Below are positions 26,501 to 39,732 of a stretch of DNA of 64,000 nt, in pieces. Location of the stretch: positions 2,227,128 through 2,291,127 of the forward strand of contig NW_002060952.1 in the NCBI RefSeq assembly GCF_000150275.1, written 5' to 3'. Position 1 is the stretch's first letter. Every line of letters begins with the position of its first letter. Below the pieces are notes generated by a model. It was given only the letters and a program-made list of their open reading frames with translations, ran no database searches and had not been told where the DNA came from. The stretch is from Trichoplax adhaerens. Lineage: Eukaryota; Placozoa; Uniplacotomia; Trichoplacea; Trichoplacidae. The translations under genes were made by a program, and so were the position numbers.

Positions 26501-28575
26501 TCCTAGGATTCTCTTTTTAAGTAAGCATTATACCGTTATACATTGATTAAAATATGGCCATCTGTATGCAGTTAATGACGAAATTGGCTCAAATTATTAC
26601 AGATAGTGACGGTGAAGTTTTAGAAAATATTTTCAACGAAGGAGGCAACCCTGAATACAAGTATTATTACTCCGAACCATCCATGAGTAAGCAGATTTAA
26701 TTTACTAGATACAACAATAGAGTGTAGATATCAAATTTCGAGGACTATTAACGTATTGTTGATTGTTATAGACAATCTCTAAGTACGTTCTCATAGATGG
26801 AATAACTTTTATAATGATATCTTAAACTTGCGTCGTTATTATAAATGACTCGCGGATTAGAAAAGATGATACTTATTTCGGTAATAGCTGTTCAAGTAAA
26901 GTCAGGCATATTACTGGGCTTTAGTTAGGCGATTAAACGCATGTGTTTATAATATGAACTTATAAACCTATATACCAGTATTCTGCATTTGAAGAAAACT
27001 GCAGTGGATGTAGATGTTTTACGAGTTCAAACATTGCTCCACAAGACTATTACACCGCAAAGGAGTACTGACAGTAACAGCTAGTCTTAACTACTGTTGA
27101 GAAGTAAATCAAAGATTGTAAACCAGTGAGTGATCCAGAGTCAGATTGCTCTCTATTAGCTCTGTAGTAGCTGGAGGATAAGTCTAGGACTGCTGATCAT
27201 TTTAATAACTATAATATAATTTAGCTCTAGTTAAAGTACGCCCAGTAGTAATTCTGTACCGTCAACTGCCATTTGCAAACAGAAATTAATTTACGAGCGC
27301 AATTCTGAATTCAAAAGATGTCGATTGCAGTAGCTGAAGTCCATGTTCTTCGTTGGCTTTACTGTTTAATTAAGCGATCGATAATAATAAATAATGCAAT
27401 GTTGTTCCTGCACCTCACACTATGGCAATCGCGATGTTATCAACTATTCATTTTTCTGCTACTACTTGTGCTATGACGGTTTTAAGTCAAAGTTTATTTT
27501 ATTAATCTATTGTATCATATTATTGTTACGAGATTATTCGCTGAATAGCGATGGAGTTATACCACGTAGCGATCTTCAGTTAAGTAACTTTTGCTACACT
27601 ATGGTGTTACATTACAGTACAGTATATTGAATTACTCTTATAAACTAATATTAAACTTATTTATAGTTGTTATACGAAAGTAATAAGCATTGCTTACTGA
27701 CTACGGGATATACAACACAAGTTTTGTTAAAACTTGGAGCAAAATTGATCTCTGTCGCAATATATATTTATGAGCATATTATAGCTTTGAATGTCACACT
27801 CTAACTCTGCTACAAAGTGTTTCGGTAACAAATACGGAATTATTAATATTATTAAAATATCAGCATTTAAGACGTAACATTTTTATTATCTTCTAGAAGA
27901 GAAGAAAATTTAAATTGATTTGCCTATCACAGACTATAGTATACGATTACTTTTTTAGAATTGAATAGCATCTACCAGACGATACCATATGTCAACTACC
28001 CTTCGTACTGTATATACATATATATATATAGATTCACTAATATGCTATATCTTACTATACTATAGTTGAAAAGAATTCTCGGGGGAAAGCTATAAATATA
28101 AAATTTTTACCTTTACCTACGGTGCGTGGGGGTATAGCTCAGTGGTAGAGCATTCGACTGCAGATCGAGAGGTCCCCGGTTCAATCCCGGGTGCCCCCTT
28201 TTTTTTTATTTATTTAGCATTATTACATTTTTTCTTTCTGTCCTTCTGTATAGTCAAGTGTGCTTAATATCATCAGTTTACTCTTCTTATGTCAATAGAA
28301 TATGTATAACATTATAATCCCACATAAGCATATGCACTAATCCTAAACAGTGGGTAGTGTACACTTAAACATGTTTCAAACTACGACAGTCGACAGATGG
28401 TACTGATATGAAACTGACAGTAAATGAGAATTACATATTCACGTTACCTTATTAATTTATATGCTTTTCTAATTCTTATGATAATCTACATTTCTATTCT
28501 TAATTGATTTTAGTTATTCAATCCATGAATGAAGCTATGAAGTTCCTTGAAATTGGGCCCAAAGATGAATTATAA
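23533..28575 (+). CDS. TXNDC12: ER-resident thioredoxin-domain protein (TXNDC12/ERp18 type)
   Basis: Seven exons: 23533-23692, 24328-24388, 25923-25975, 26245-26318, 26451-26520, 26603-26686 and 28514-28575, totalling 564 bases (187 codons plus stop). Residues 1-33 form a signal peptide (a basic start, then VVLAVVLLFFSF and a small-residue end, SIQA). An acidic linker follows. The thioredoxin part has GFGDSLAWKSLDDG, the redox site WCGAC in exon 3 (the CxxC of human TXNDC12), then ALKPKF, APDGVYYPRILFL and GGNPEYKYYY. The C terminus is KDEL, an ER-retrieval signal (EDEL in human). The family catalyses thiol-disulfide exchange in the ER lumen. The stop codon overlaps an AATAAA at 28574-28579, which may be too close to the stop to serve as the poly(A) signal. 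The last intron contains a tRNA gene. The start is the only ATG that gives a signal peptide. Confidence 0.94.
28128..28199 (+). tRNA. tRNA-Cys (GCA)
   Basis: A 72-base cloverleaf: acceptor GGGGGTA pairs with TGCCCCC, with one G-T pair; the D arm starts at GCTCAGTGG; the anticodon loop CTGCAGA contains GCA, which reads Cys codons; the T arm contains GGTTCAATCC. Internal A-box (TAGCTCAGTGG) and B-box (28178-28187) promoters are present, and a run of T from 28199 to 28207 would stop RNA polymerase III. It has no intron. It lies inside the last intron of the TXNDC12 gene on the same strand, about 1.44 kb after the donor and 315 bases before the last exon. Confidence 0.97.
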
Positions 28576-31500
28576 TAAATCTGGATATAATCAGTGTAGT
28601 ATCCCAGTCGAAATTCCTTATGATAAAGCGATCTTTGAAATGATACTAATAGATCTTGTAACGAATTAATTTAACTTTACATACTGCCATGAATGGATTA
28701 ATTTATTTGTAATAATTGTATTTGACTCCTGTTATCATTTATTACTTTAATTGCATAGGCATGATTGCTCCATCGTTTTACAAAATTTATCTTGCAAAAC
28801 GTAGCTTCGTGTTGTTATAATAATGCCACCAACAACATTCATGCAGTTAGTCTGTTGATAATCATAAAGTATGCCGAATTGGTCACAAAATGGTAACGAT
28901 GTATTGTAGACCTGTTAATTAAGTCCTACAATTCTATAAGTCTTGTTGTTATTGTGGTAAAATTAAATCAAGTTATATTAGATACCAGTGCGATAAATAA
29001 ACGCAATTAAAATGATAATACTCGTACATAAAATGACGAAGCGTTTGCCTGTTAATACAACGTTTGTAGTATTTGCTTCGATCCTTTCCTCCTGATAGTC
29101 TACTCGATACAATTGAAATTTCATTAACAAACTGTACAGTACGTATTGGTATACGAGTATTCTCAGGCAACTGAATTTATATAGACTTATATATCTGCTT
29201 TGTTTATCCACCTTATTTCATTCAGTATACGTATCGATAGGTACAATATCGCTATACAGTAGGGGTTTTACACAATTACACATACTATGTAAGTGTACTT
29301 TACATTCATGCCCTTGAATACTACACGCGTATATATGCATACGAATGAATGAAAATTATGATAGTTACTCCTAGAGAAAGTCCTCATATTTCCGTATAAG
29401 CAATCTTTTAGTAATGATAAAATGAAGCTGCTAAAAATTATCAATAACGGTCCACTTTGATCTTAATGATCGAATTTAACAATATATCGCCTACGTGCAT
29501 AATGTGTAATGCGTCATGCTAAAATCTATTAAACAGTTTGGCTGCATTTAGCTCCTTTGTCACTAATTGCCGATGCTTCAACAAGATAGTCGCATACTAC
29601 ATGCTAATCGCTTAATACTACATCTACTGATATATCGTTATTTGCTCAGTCGGCTGCTGTATCAATCTTATGAGAGTACGGTATCTCTCATGCACGCCGG
29701 ACTTAAAAACAAATACGTCTTATACTGTACTTACGTAGAATAATTTTAATTGCCTACAAGTTTCCTCTAAAACTTTATAAATATTTTACTAATATCAATA
29801 CCATAGACAAGAATAAATACAGCACAACGCAGATGTTCCATCATCTGAATAGGGCGCATACAATAATACCATACACATGCATAACTTCAACAATAAGCAA
29901 CTATATATTAATATACATTCATATATGTATATGAACTGCAGAATTTTAACTTCTAAATAATATTTTAAGAACCGAAAATTATAGCAATTACATTTAAACC
30001 GATATATCGATCGGTGTAGCAAGGCATAACACATAAGTGAATATCTATCAACAGGCTAGAAAAGGCAGAAATAATAGCTTTTAAATATAACAAATTCTAA
30101 CACACAATTAAAGATTACTACCATTTATCATTAAAATTCGGTACTATCTGTATAACATTGATAACACCCCATACTAATCGGCTACATGATAGAGGAACTA
30201 GCTACAAAACTATTTACTCTTGTTATGTAAAACAAACGAAAACTACGTTTCATAAAATGCTGATCGTTCAATATAGCCTACACCACACAGAGAAGAAAGA
30301 AGTGCAATTTCAGTGATGTTTAATGGATCGTACTAGTCACTCCGTAGGCTGAGTTGATCTGAAGTAATATAGCATGTCAGCGAATATTTCAGTATATTCT
30401 TCCTTAATCTGAGCTGATAAAAAAAATCAGCCCAGTACAATGCGTTTTCTAAAATCGAACAATACACAAAGTCCGTCGACATAGAATCCTTGTGCTACTT
30501 TATAACCCTAGACCTTGAGATTAGTTAATCAATCAATATCAATAAAATAAATTATCATAATCGCTTTTTATCATTCAGGAAAGGGTTAACGCTAAAGATC
30601 AAGGTCATATTTACGATGCAATGATTCATTTCCGACGTGCTATGTGTAAACAGACAGTTAAATTGCAGTAAATAAAAGCAGAGTGTTTGATAACACCGGA
30701 TTAAGTCCAAATTAGGTATAACATATACTGCAAAACATAACGTAAGACAAGATAAAACTCCTCATAGTCGATACATAGCAAATCAGAGATAAACATAATA
30801 AAAGAAATTTTAAGTCTACGTGTATAATCTCAAACCGTACTTTAGAATTGCTACTGTGGAAGTATTAGTTTAAAAGCATGATGAAATTTCGTTTGCGAAG
30901 GGAGATTACTATGTAGTAAATAGTCTTACTTGTTTGATGTTGTTAAGTACTGTAAGCTTCTGCAGTACCAGCATAAATAAAATGTAAATAAATGAGAATA
31001 TGATACCATCGTCTACTCATCAGAAGAACAAACAAAGTATTTCGACTTTGTGTACATTCTATCTCATGATTGATATATATAATTATATTTTTCTTTATAT
31101 AATATATCTATATATATCTATCTAGGGTATTTGGATAAATAGTTGATATACAATATAAATTTTACCATAATGCAAAAAAATTGCCTTGCATTTTACTCTA
31201 CAGTAATCCCACTACAGTACAGTAGCATTTAAACAGAAACGCTTACACTATCAGTGAATTAACTGTTGTGTATAACTAGAGTAGTATAATTTTTAATGAA
31301 TATATCAAGAGAGTAAGCTAAGTAATTGTTCTTAATCGCCAAGACAACACGAGTATTGAAGGCACCTGGAATATACTAGAAGTACGTTTAAGTAGTAACT
31401 TTGAAAACTTAATGCTGTTGTTCATTTATCGGGTAGCATCAATTCTATTGTATGCGCATTACATTACGATGCGGCATTGGATTGCATAAGCAGTAAGAAT

Positions 31501-31624
31501 ATTTTCCTTAAATGCATAGGTTTTTTATAAAAACAAATACAATATAACAAAACAAACAGCGTCTCACATTCATTTGGAAAGGTCGTATACAATAAAAAAA
31601 CAAGTACGGCAGCGAACGATGAAG
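28576..31624. other. Convergent intergenic region between TXNDC12 and RAB3
   Basis: AT-rich DNA between the 3' ends of a plus-strand and a minus-strand gene. Short open frames at 28973-29211 and 29795-30034 (minus) are low-complexity and match nothing. A TATATA-rich patch lies at 31075-31125. No RNA gene or repeat array was seen. Confidence 0.5.
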
Positions 31625-34600
31625 TTAACAATTGCACGATCCATCTTGCTGTGAGGGGCGTTCTGTTATTCGAGTCACCTTAGTTGGATTAACGACTGTT
31701 GGATCAGAATCTAAACTTTCAGACATTTTCTCGCAAATAATGTCCACTAGTGTTTCAAATGTTGACTTGACGTTAATATTATCTTTAGCACTAGTTTCAA
31801 AGAAAGGGAAGCCAAGCTGATCAGCTAGTTGCTTTCCACGATCAATGGAAACCACGCGCTCATCTTCTCGATCACACTTGTTACCAACTAATACAACCTG
31901 AGCATTGTCCCACGAATATGTCTTAATTTGTGTGGACCTATTTCGGAATAAAAGTGTATTTAATATGCTGTGCACGTAATATAATTTCAAAAATCGTGTT
32001 AAAGTGAACTTTATAAAATAGCAAGATGAATATAACGTAGTTTGTATTAAAGATACCGGTACATACTGAAATCGTTAACAACGAATAATAGTTTAGTAAA
32101 GTAAAGCAAATAAGATAGCACAACTGGTATAAAGCCGACTTCACATTCTTTATATAAGAGTAAATAGAATGTAACACCCATGTTTACATTTGGAAAGTTT
32201 AATCGCTACCGTTGACAGTAATTTGTGCTGTATAGATGACGAATGCTAATATTACGCTTTGGATAGATGCCGGCCGATACTGATATGTATTCATCAACAG
32301 ACTAACAATCTATAAAAGTCCATACATTTTCAGCTAGTCGAAATGATGGAATTGATGCAATTAAGAAGAGAAATCTTCCACAGCAATAGCAAGTAAAAAA
32401 TTTAGATAAATCATTATAATACTATTGAAAATTTAAAGATTTATAGATGCGATACCGAGTAGCTTCATAATTACAGTAAATATCTATGGTACTATAATGT
32501 AATGATGGCAAAAATTGTTCATACAATCAAAGCTGTAATCTAGCTAACTAAGGTGCGTTACTCTTATCTTCCCATAGAAAGAAGCGCAGTCTATAGCAAT
32601 CGCGTTTATATTTCTCAACATGTTAAAGCATGTTATTTCATTATCATGCATAAAATCAATAGTATACGTGTACCTATTAAAGCAAAATACTGCAGTTTAT
32701 CGATAGGATCATTTTGAGAAGATAGCTCTACTACGATATTATAATATGCAAATGTCATCATTTCTGCTGTTTCTAGTGAATTGATATGAGGAAGAAAATA
32801 CCACACCATCATTACAAATTAGCTTTACATCTTTATCAATGGTGGTGTTATATAATTACAGTATGTTCCATTCGCATTGTGTACAAATTTATCATCATCA
32901 ACATTAGCTCCTCAAAGGGGACTTTTTAACTTCACCCATTTGCATGAAGGCTATCTCTTCATAAGACATGAGAAAATACTCTCCATCAAGTATGTCATAT
33001 CATCAACTTATGCAGGGTTTACATCGACTGTCGTCCCATAGCACGACAGTATTATTATATCAACTACGTAGAAGCACAAAGAGAGGGAATTCTCCTCTAT
33101 TGGGTATCATGTCTAATTTTTCATTTTTAACGAGCCATTATGATTCGTCATCATAGATGAATTTTTACTTTAGCAGTTTATCCAGTATCCAAGTAACTCG
33201 ACATCTGAACGTTGAGAACGTTTGAGCAATGACTAATTACTGTAATGAATTGACGTAGCCTGTCAGGTGGTGTATAGTCTACTATCGATTAATGTACTAA
33301 TCTATTAACTTAAAGTAACCATATGTACACACGAGTATGACATCAGATACAATCATGCCATGACACACCCAGAATCATCAACATTTCCAGAGTGGACGAC
33401 GAGTTTTCGACGCGTATCCAAAGTCCGTGTAACATAATTAATTAATAAGTAGAAAAATTTCAAGTATCTTAACAGCGATCTTAATTTGAGTGATTACGTT
33501 TTACAGTCAGTATGCCAGTTGCGCTACTAACACTATCATCAAGGGTGTTGTCAATGATTATTTCATCAAGAGCGTCGGTGTAATAAGAGACATATTTTTG
33601 CGCTTAAGCACTGAGCTGATCATTTTCTACAGTGCCGTAAAATAGATGGCATACTTTACTCTACTATACTGCAGGTACAAAAGTCCACCCATACAGTACT
33701 GCAAAATATACATTGCACAAGACGTATTCTTATGTCGCAAGTGCTACCGTTGGCGTATACTATCCGCTGTAAAATCACTACCAATATAAGAGAAAATAAA
33801 GCCTTTCTTACCTCTATGATAAAGAGACTAGCGTAAAAAAGATAGTAATGAGGGAAAATGAACGCTATACAAACGATGCTTACTTTACACTAGGTACAAT
33901 GCGATCTTTCAAACAAAATAATGTCAAGAAGTAGAGTACAGTACATTATTATGTTGAACAACAACGATACAAATGAATAAAAAAAGTCAAGAAAGAATTT
34001 TACATAAAAGCCTTTACAGCCCTGTTAGTGGAATGTATGGAAGATAGTGAATTAAAAGTAACTATTGGCAATACTGTCCAGCAGATTTTACTTCTATCAA
34101 TTAGAGCCAGTGAATGAAATATTGAACTTGATGTCAATGATATCGTGCTACTACTGTAGACACCTATTTCATAGCGATTAAAGTGTAAATATCCTAATCG
34201 AACAATACGCTAATACTACTGTTTGGTTGGGAAATGTTGTCTACCGCAGTTTTAAAGAAAGCAGCCAATGTACGTTGCTGTAAGGTGCTTGAATAAAAAT
34301 AATGTCAATACTCGTGAATCACTTTCTGTATCATGACCTAGAGTAAATCTATACTTTAAATGTTTACAAAGGGGGTATTTTGTAGGGGGAAAAAATGATG
34401 ATGGTGATACGTTAAAGCAACTTATTTTCATCAAGACTACTACTGGGCTGCACAATTGGATCTTCTTAACCAAGCGATGCAATAAAATCTCTCTTGCGTA
34501 TTTGAGTGATGATAGGTAATGGCATCACTGTAAGCGATCAAGCTATTATGAATGGACAACTGCTACCCACTATTGTACATATTGTTTTCAAGGAAAATGG

Positions 34601-36436
34601 TGGTTTAAGAAGCCCTACAGTGAGAAACTATCCAGCATTGTACTAGAATAGAACATTGCAATGGCATGCTTTGCAATGTTGAAATTGGCAAAGATTCTAC
34701 AGTACAACGTTTCCATTATACACCCATTGCCAAATGGGTGTACTGATTAACAAAATGGTCATTGGATGATTCGTTATTATCGCTCGCTCTGAAATGGCTT
34801 ACGCGTTGATTATTATTATTATTATTTTTATAGCGAAACATAGACCGTTTTCCACTCCTTATTATCATAGTATTCTAGACTATCTCGTCTAGTTATTGCG
34901 TGCCTATCCGATAGAGTACGACATCCATTGAACGTTAAGGCTTATTTTGTTTCATCGTCAAGTCAATTAATAACAATTGTTAGGACTGGAAAAGTAGTCT
35001 TGCATTGCATGATATCCACTGGTGTCAAGTCCATGTGTGGAAGACAATTTATCAGGCTAAATCATCCATTTCGTATACGACTGATGTTTTGAAAAAGGAC
35101 ACATCGACTATGTACTCAGTGTGTAGACTAGTTGATCGCATCAAAGCGAACCTATTGATCCTTCAGTGGAAATGATTGCACACACCAATCAATACACATC
35201 GATGTAATCCTTGTATCTCGATTGAAATGGTCCTTTTTCCCAGTAGAAAAGAATTGGCTACGACGAAATAAGTCAGAAAGAAGAGTAACTTATTGGCACA
35301 AGCTGTTTCAATGGATCGCATTGATTTTGGAGTGGAGAAGATGGCATGCCTTAGTACAATGGTCATCGTGTCCACTTGTGGAAAAAGACTGTATGCTATG
35401 GTTACGATACTCTTTTTCATTCTTGATGAGAGACTCCTAGGTAGGCAATACTTTCTAAAGCTGAATATTGCATTAAAATGTTTTAAATAGGAGAAGAGAT
35501 TGGGGGGAAAAAAAAAAAAAAAGAGAGAAATCCAACTGCAATGAAGGCGTCGAGAAGATTTTCTTCCCCCCCTACTGAGCTTGGGAGCAGTAGAAGTGAA
35601 TGGAGAAAAAGCTCTACTCGACCGTGGTGAGTTTGCTGTACTTGTCAGTATAGTATGGTACATTATACCATTACAGTATAGCGTAGTGAGTGTTATTGAC
35701 CCTAGTGTATAGTACAGTCATCAACAGTGAGTGGTTTGACTGGAGAAGAAGCCATGACAGATCGAGAAAGTTGGCATAAACTAACATTGACTCTTTTTCT
35801 TTTACACTGAAGAAAGAATTGGATGTCCAATGAATTGATGTTGTATCGATAGCATTGGAGGAAAAGCTATCCTCTAGCGTATAAAATGCCGATTGTATCA
35901 TGGCCATGCGATCGTAAGCAGTTGTGCATGTACCAGCTTGGAATGGAATAATGGAAGGCGTAGTAGGAGCACAAAGGGTGCAAAAGAAAGTCAAGGGGAT
36001 CAAATGCTAGCGATGAAAGATCGCAGCTTAGGCATTGATTGACTACGTCAACAATCGACACACATTGACTTTTTACTCACCAATCTTGGACAGCGTTGAA
36101 AGAGTCTTCATTGGTAATGTCATACATGAGTATAAAGCCCATAGCACCACGATAATACGCTGTAGTAATCGTTCGATAGCGTTCTTGGCCTGCAGTATCC
36201 CAAATTTGCAACTTGACTCGTTTATCATTACGAAAAACGGTCTTTACCTTGAAATCAATACCAACCGTAGAGACAAAAGCGGGAGTAAATGTATCGTCGG
36301 CATAACGAAATAAGAAAGATGTTTTACCAACACTGGAATTACCAATGATAAGTAATTTGAACATATAATCGAAATTTTGATCAGCAGCATCTTTTTGTTG
36401 CCATTTGGTATCGGTGCTTGGTCTTGATACAGACAT
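31625..36436 (-). CDS. RAB3: Rab3 small GTPase
   Basis: Two coding exons, 36436-36081 and 31937-31625, give 669 bases (222 codons plus stop), near the 218-227 residues of animal Rab3 proteins. The join restores [12 protein letters not shown]. GTPase motifs are intact: P-loop GNSSVGKTS, switch [13 protein letters not shown], switch [22 protein letters not shown], base-binding NKCD and ETSAK. The protein ends CNC, a double-geranylgeranylation signal for membrane anchoring. Rab3 controls docking and priming of secretory vesicles with effectors such as RIM and rabphilin. The ATG chosen gives the usual N-terminal tail before [11 protein letters not shown]. The two exons are separated by a 4.1-kb intron, long for this window. 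Assignment to Rab3 rather than Rab27 or Rab26 rests on the [28 protein letters not shown] and [11 protein letters not shown] blocks. Confidence 0.96.
31938..36080 (-). other. RAB3 intron, 4.1 kb
   Basis: The donor is GTGAGT at the right end and the acceptor AAATAG at the left end, in the gene's direction. The right half (about 34500-36080) is less AT-rich and contains several overlapping open frames on both strands, the longest being 35163-35663 (minus, 166 codons). These show phenylalanine runs caused by an A-tract at about 35508-35522 and no recognisable domain. I regard them as non-coding. Intronic regulatory DNA is possible but unproven. Confidence 0.6.
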
Positions 36437-36448
36437 TTTACAGTACGT

Positions 36449-36563
36449 CTACAATTCTTGGATGGTTGGCAGAAAAAAAAGGAGCAATGGACGAATTGGC
36501 CTTCAACACCAACAGCTTGCAATCGATAGGGATTTCAAACTTCAAGTCTGTGTTACAACTTAC
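36449..36563 (-). other. Probable 5' UTR intron of RAB3
   Basis: Upstream of the RAB3 start codon, the gene strand has a strong donor (CTTGAG then GTAAGT at 36563) and, 115 bases later, an acceptor preceded by a T-run (ending TTGTAG at 36449). This would leave 12 bases of leader before the ATG. It is inferred from splice motifs only. Confidence 0.45.
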
Positions 36564-37534
36564 CTCAAGGTATCTTCTACAGGACAGTCGTAACTCCAAC
36601 AACAACGATAAAATAGTCAAACTTGATTCAATGACAAGATTAAAATCGATTTGGCCAGTGGAAACGTTGTTGAATTTTCTTCTTGCCTACCCAATCCAGT
36701 CCACTTTTTATTCAACGCCAAGCCTTTGGATGCTGCTGCTGCTGTGCTTGCGATTTTCAACAGTATGTCCAATGCTGTCTTGTGACTACTGTCCAAGTCC
36801 ACTACGGTCCAGTTGGTCCCGGTTGGTCCAGTACAGTCCGTAAGCTGACTCGACATTGGACCACAATACTTACTGTCTACTGTTCAGTACAGACATCGAT
36901 ACAATAGACTACAGTATAACACACTGGAAATGGTCGTCAGTAAGTGGTGTTGTTCAATCCCAATGGGTCCTCTCTTGGGCATTCCCTCACCTGCACTTGC
37001 GCAGTCGATACATCCTTCACAATAGCAGTTGATATGCGAGCCATTGTTGGTAGAATGAGAAAAGAAATATTGCAATTCTTGTTTTGGATTTTCCCCTACT
37101 GTACTATTAAGGCTGCACTGTTGGGAGTCTCTAGGGACGAACAAAAAAGACTCCAAAGGAGCCAAGGAAAGCTTCCAACGTATTAACAGATTTGTTGATA
37201 TAGGGAAATATGTGCCTATCCCTATAAATCAATCGGTCTAATGATTTGAAAAGATGCCTATCAGCAGTTTGTTTTACATCCATTTCAAATCACTCGTATG
37301 ACGTAGTAGAGAAAATGTGCTCTACTATCGTTGTTTTCCATTATATCTTGTCATTGATGGGGTTGCTCTACTTGATACCTCAAGGCCTCATTTTGTACAA
37401 TATACACTACTGTGCATTATTGTGCAGTACTTAGGGTGTGTGTTTTAAGTCCATTGGAACCTTTCAGCATCGACTACTCAATGTCTTCCAAGCTCATGAA
37501 TATTTTCCAAAAGAGATGGTTCCAGTGTGCATTG

Positions 37535-37960
37535 AACTGGACAGCCTGACAGAAGGAAGTCCAGTGCTGGAGTCGACGCGTACAGTACGGTGGTCTATTT
37601 TCTTTCGCCTAGACAGTACAGTACAGTATACAGTATAGTACGAGTTATCATTTCGTACCAGTACTCATACTGTACTGTACTATACCGATCTCTATTCCTT
37701 TAGATTCTACTCACTGCAAGTGTGCATTGAACCGGACAGACTGACAGAACGAAGTCCAGTGCTGAAGTCGACCCGTAACAGTTCTGGACTGTACAGTATA
37801 CAGTAGTACAGTACCGCAACACTCAGTACAGTACTGTAGTCTATTTCTTTCGCCTATAGTGAACACTACTGTACAGTGTACAGTACGAGTGATCATTTCG
37901 TACCAGTACTGTACTGTACGTATTGTACTGTACAGTGTACAATACATCTCTCTGTCGTAC
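37535..37960. repeat. Two-copy repeat rich in GTAC palindromes
   Basis: A block with GTGTGCATTGAACYGGACAG, AAGTCCAGTGCTG, GTCTATTTTCTTTCGCCTA and TCATTTCGTACCAGTACT occurs from about 37527 and again from about 37720. TACTGTACAGTATACAGTA-type steps fill the space between these landmarks. The second copy is longer because of extra palindromic steps. Confidence 0.8.
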
Positions 37961-38329
37961 AAAGTATTGTAGCCCATCGTAAATTGCACTCTAAGGGTAA
38001 ATCGCCTTCAGTGTGATTGCTTTGCGTTGCTCAATTCTCGAGAGTAAGCCACGAGCAGAAGCCAGTTGCTATTCCATCTTCCATTGATTTCAACTGCCAT
38101 TTTACATCAAGAAATGTCTGCAGGTAAGACAGGATTTCCTTGACTACTATAGTGACTAAAGACCTTTGATATATCGCTTTCATCGACCATCGCATTGAGC
38201 TTGTACTGTTGTAAAAAAATAAAAATTAGACACGATCAACTCGTATACAACAAGGTAACACGACAATCTTCGTCCATGGCCATTGGACACGACTTCAACG
38301 CCATCCACCATGCTAGTGTTTGTGATCGC

Positions 38330-38985
38330 CTTGCATTGTGGATCATGATTAGAGTAAATCATTTCCAATCGACTACGATATACTTCTTCTACGTCGAATG
38401 GAGTTTCCATCAATACACTTAACTTCAAATAAATTCCTGTAAATTGGCCATGGACCTTGATGGATGGGCCATGTTCTGTACTATTGCTCACATCATCCAT
38501 AGTACTGATATCAGTATTGAGTGATTTCCTTAACGACGGTAACTTATATATATATATTGCTGTACAGTACATCAAATCGAGCAAATTACCATGGATCATC
38601 CTGTACAGGTACTTTCTGTGCTAATTCTACAGAAATAGAAATAGCTGATAAACTAGAGGAAATATTTTGACTATGGTAGAGTGAGTTATTATCATTGGAC
38701 TAGCAATTTCAAATTGGCCCCAATCCAACTCTTCGACGTCGAATGCGACTTTTCGTGAATACGGTTAATATCTAAAAAAGGACTACAAATCCTCCATGGA
38801 CCTAGACTGACATTAGCAACACTATTAATTTCCTTGCATAGTAGATGGTCATCCGATACAGCAGTTTCAAGTTGTCTCCGATGGACTTCTTCCACGTCGA
38901 ATATAGTTTCCATCAATACTGTTAGTTTTTCAAAAATGCGATAAAAACCCTTCATAGGCCCTTCATGAACTTCGCAGTACCGCAA
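38330..38985 (-). repeat. Diverged tandem repeat with conserved minus-strand reading frame
   Basis: Two minus-strand open frames (38599-38180 and 38985-38692) share a segment in which VLMETxFDVEEVxRxxLE is followed by an acidic stretch, then CKxI. A third, more degraded copy follows in the second frame (NRIHEKSHSTSK, IGANLKL). Similarity holds at the protein level over about 50 residues, and the DNA landmark GACGTCGAA recurs in the copies. It is either a decayed coding repeat or a non-coding satellite that happens to be open. I do not recognise the sequence. Confidence 0.5.
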
Positions 38986-39732
38986 AAGTCTTCAATACTG
39001 ATATTTGCAATAATTAGGATTTCCTCTATACCCAGTAAATGCACATATATGTATATATACAGAATCGAATGTAAATTGAGCAATGTCAAATGGGCTGCAA
39101 TGGGCTTCTCCTATTGTACGTCGGATGTAATTGTCATTGATACTAAAGTCTTTCTTGATACAGATAGAGTAGAAAGTGTTGATAGATACGATATGAACAT
39201 GCAGCAGAGCCATATGCATGATTCTTGCATGACTGAATCAGTGGCTATTTTATTATCAAATATAATCGGGTAGGATAACATTAATTGACTAATTTTTAAC
39301 TGCAATTGATCACAGATATGTATTAAACATAAAGTAGACACGTGTATCTTAGGTACTGCAAACCTAATTCACAGTTCAGTTTTCCAATGCTGACTTTACA
39401 TCATTAGCCTTGAAAACTTTCAAATTTTGTCGGTCAACTATTTCGTCATAGACTCATATCTTGCTTTACTATATTATACAGTACTTGTATAACCATTGAA
39501 TATTGGATTACCGAGTATACACGGTGTATGCTATACAGTAATTACCGATATGCAGAAACACGCGTATAAAATTGCATCTACAAAAGATGATTTATAAATA
39601 ACAATCAACAGCCGCTTTAACTTGGAAATAAACAAACATGACTGCTGTACTTGATCAATTGATTCAATGCGTATAGCATAACGTACATAATTTCCGCTGC
39701 AATAAATATATGCGTACTGTACTCGTTTTTAG

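Larger units (their letters stand above)
36565..39732. other. RAB3 upstream region with GTAC palindromes and duplications
   Basis: No gene that I can support. The part up to about 37200 is less AT-rich and includes a minus-strand ATG frame at 36856-36617 (79 codons, starting MSSQLTDC) that could be an upstream ORF or alternative first exon of RAB3. Farther right lie two duplicated segments, described separately. Long plus-strand frames such as 36418-36843 are antisense to the RAB3 5' part and look like shadows. Confidence 0.45.

Noticed and set aside
35163-35663. 166-codon minus-strand open frame inside the RAB3 intron
   Set aside because: It owes its length to lower AT content and an A-tract that yields a phenylalanine run. 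It has no recognisable domain, and competing frames cover the same stretch.
36418-36843. 141-codon plus-strand open frame antisense to the RAB3 5' region
   Set aside because: It lies opposite the RAB3 start and its probable UTR, with no domain or splice partners. It is most likely a shadow of low stop density.
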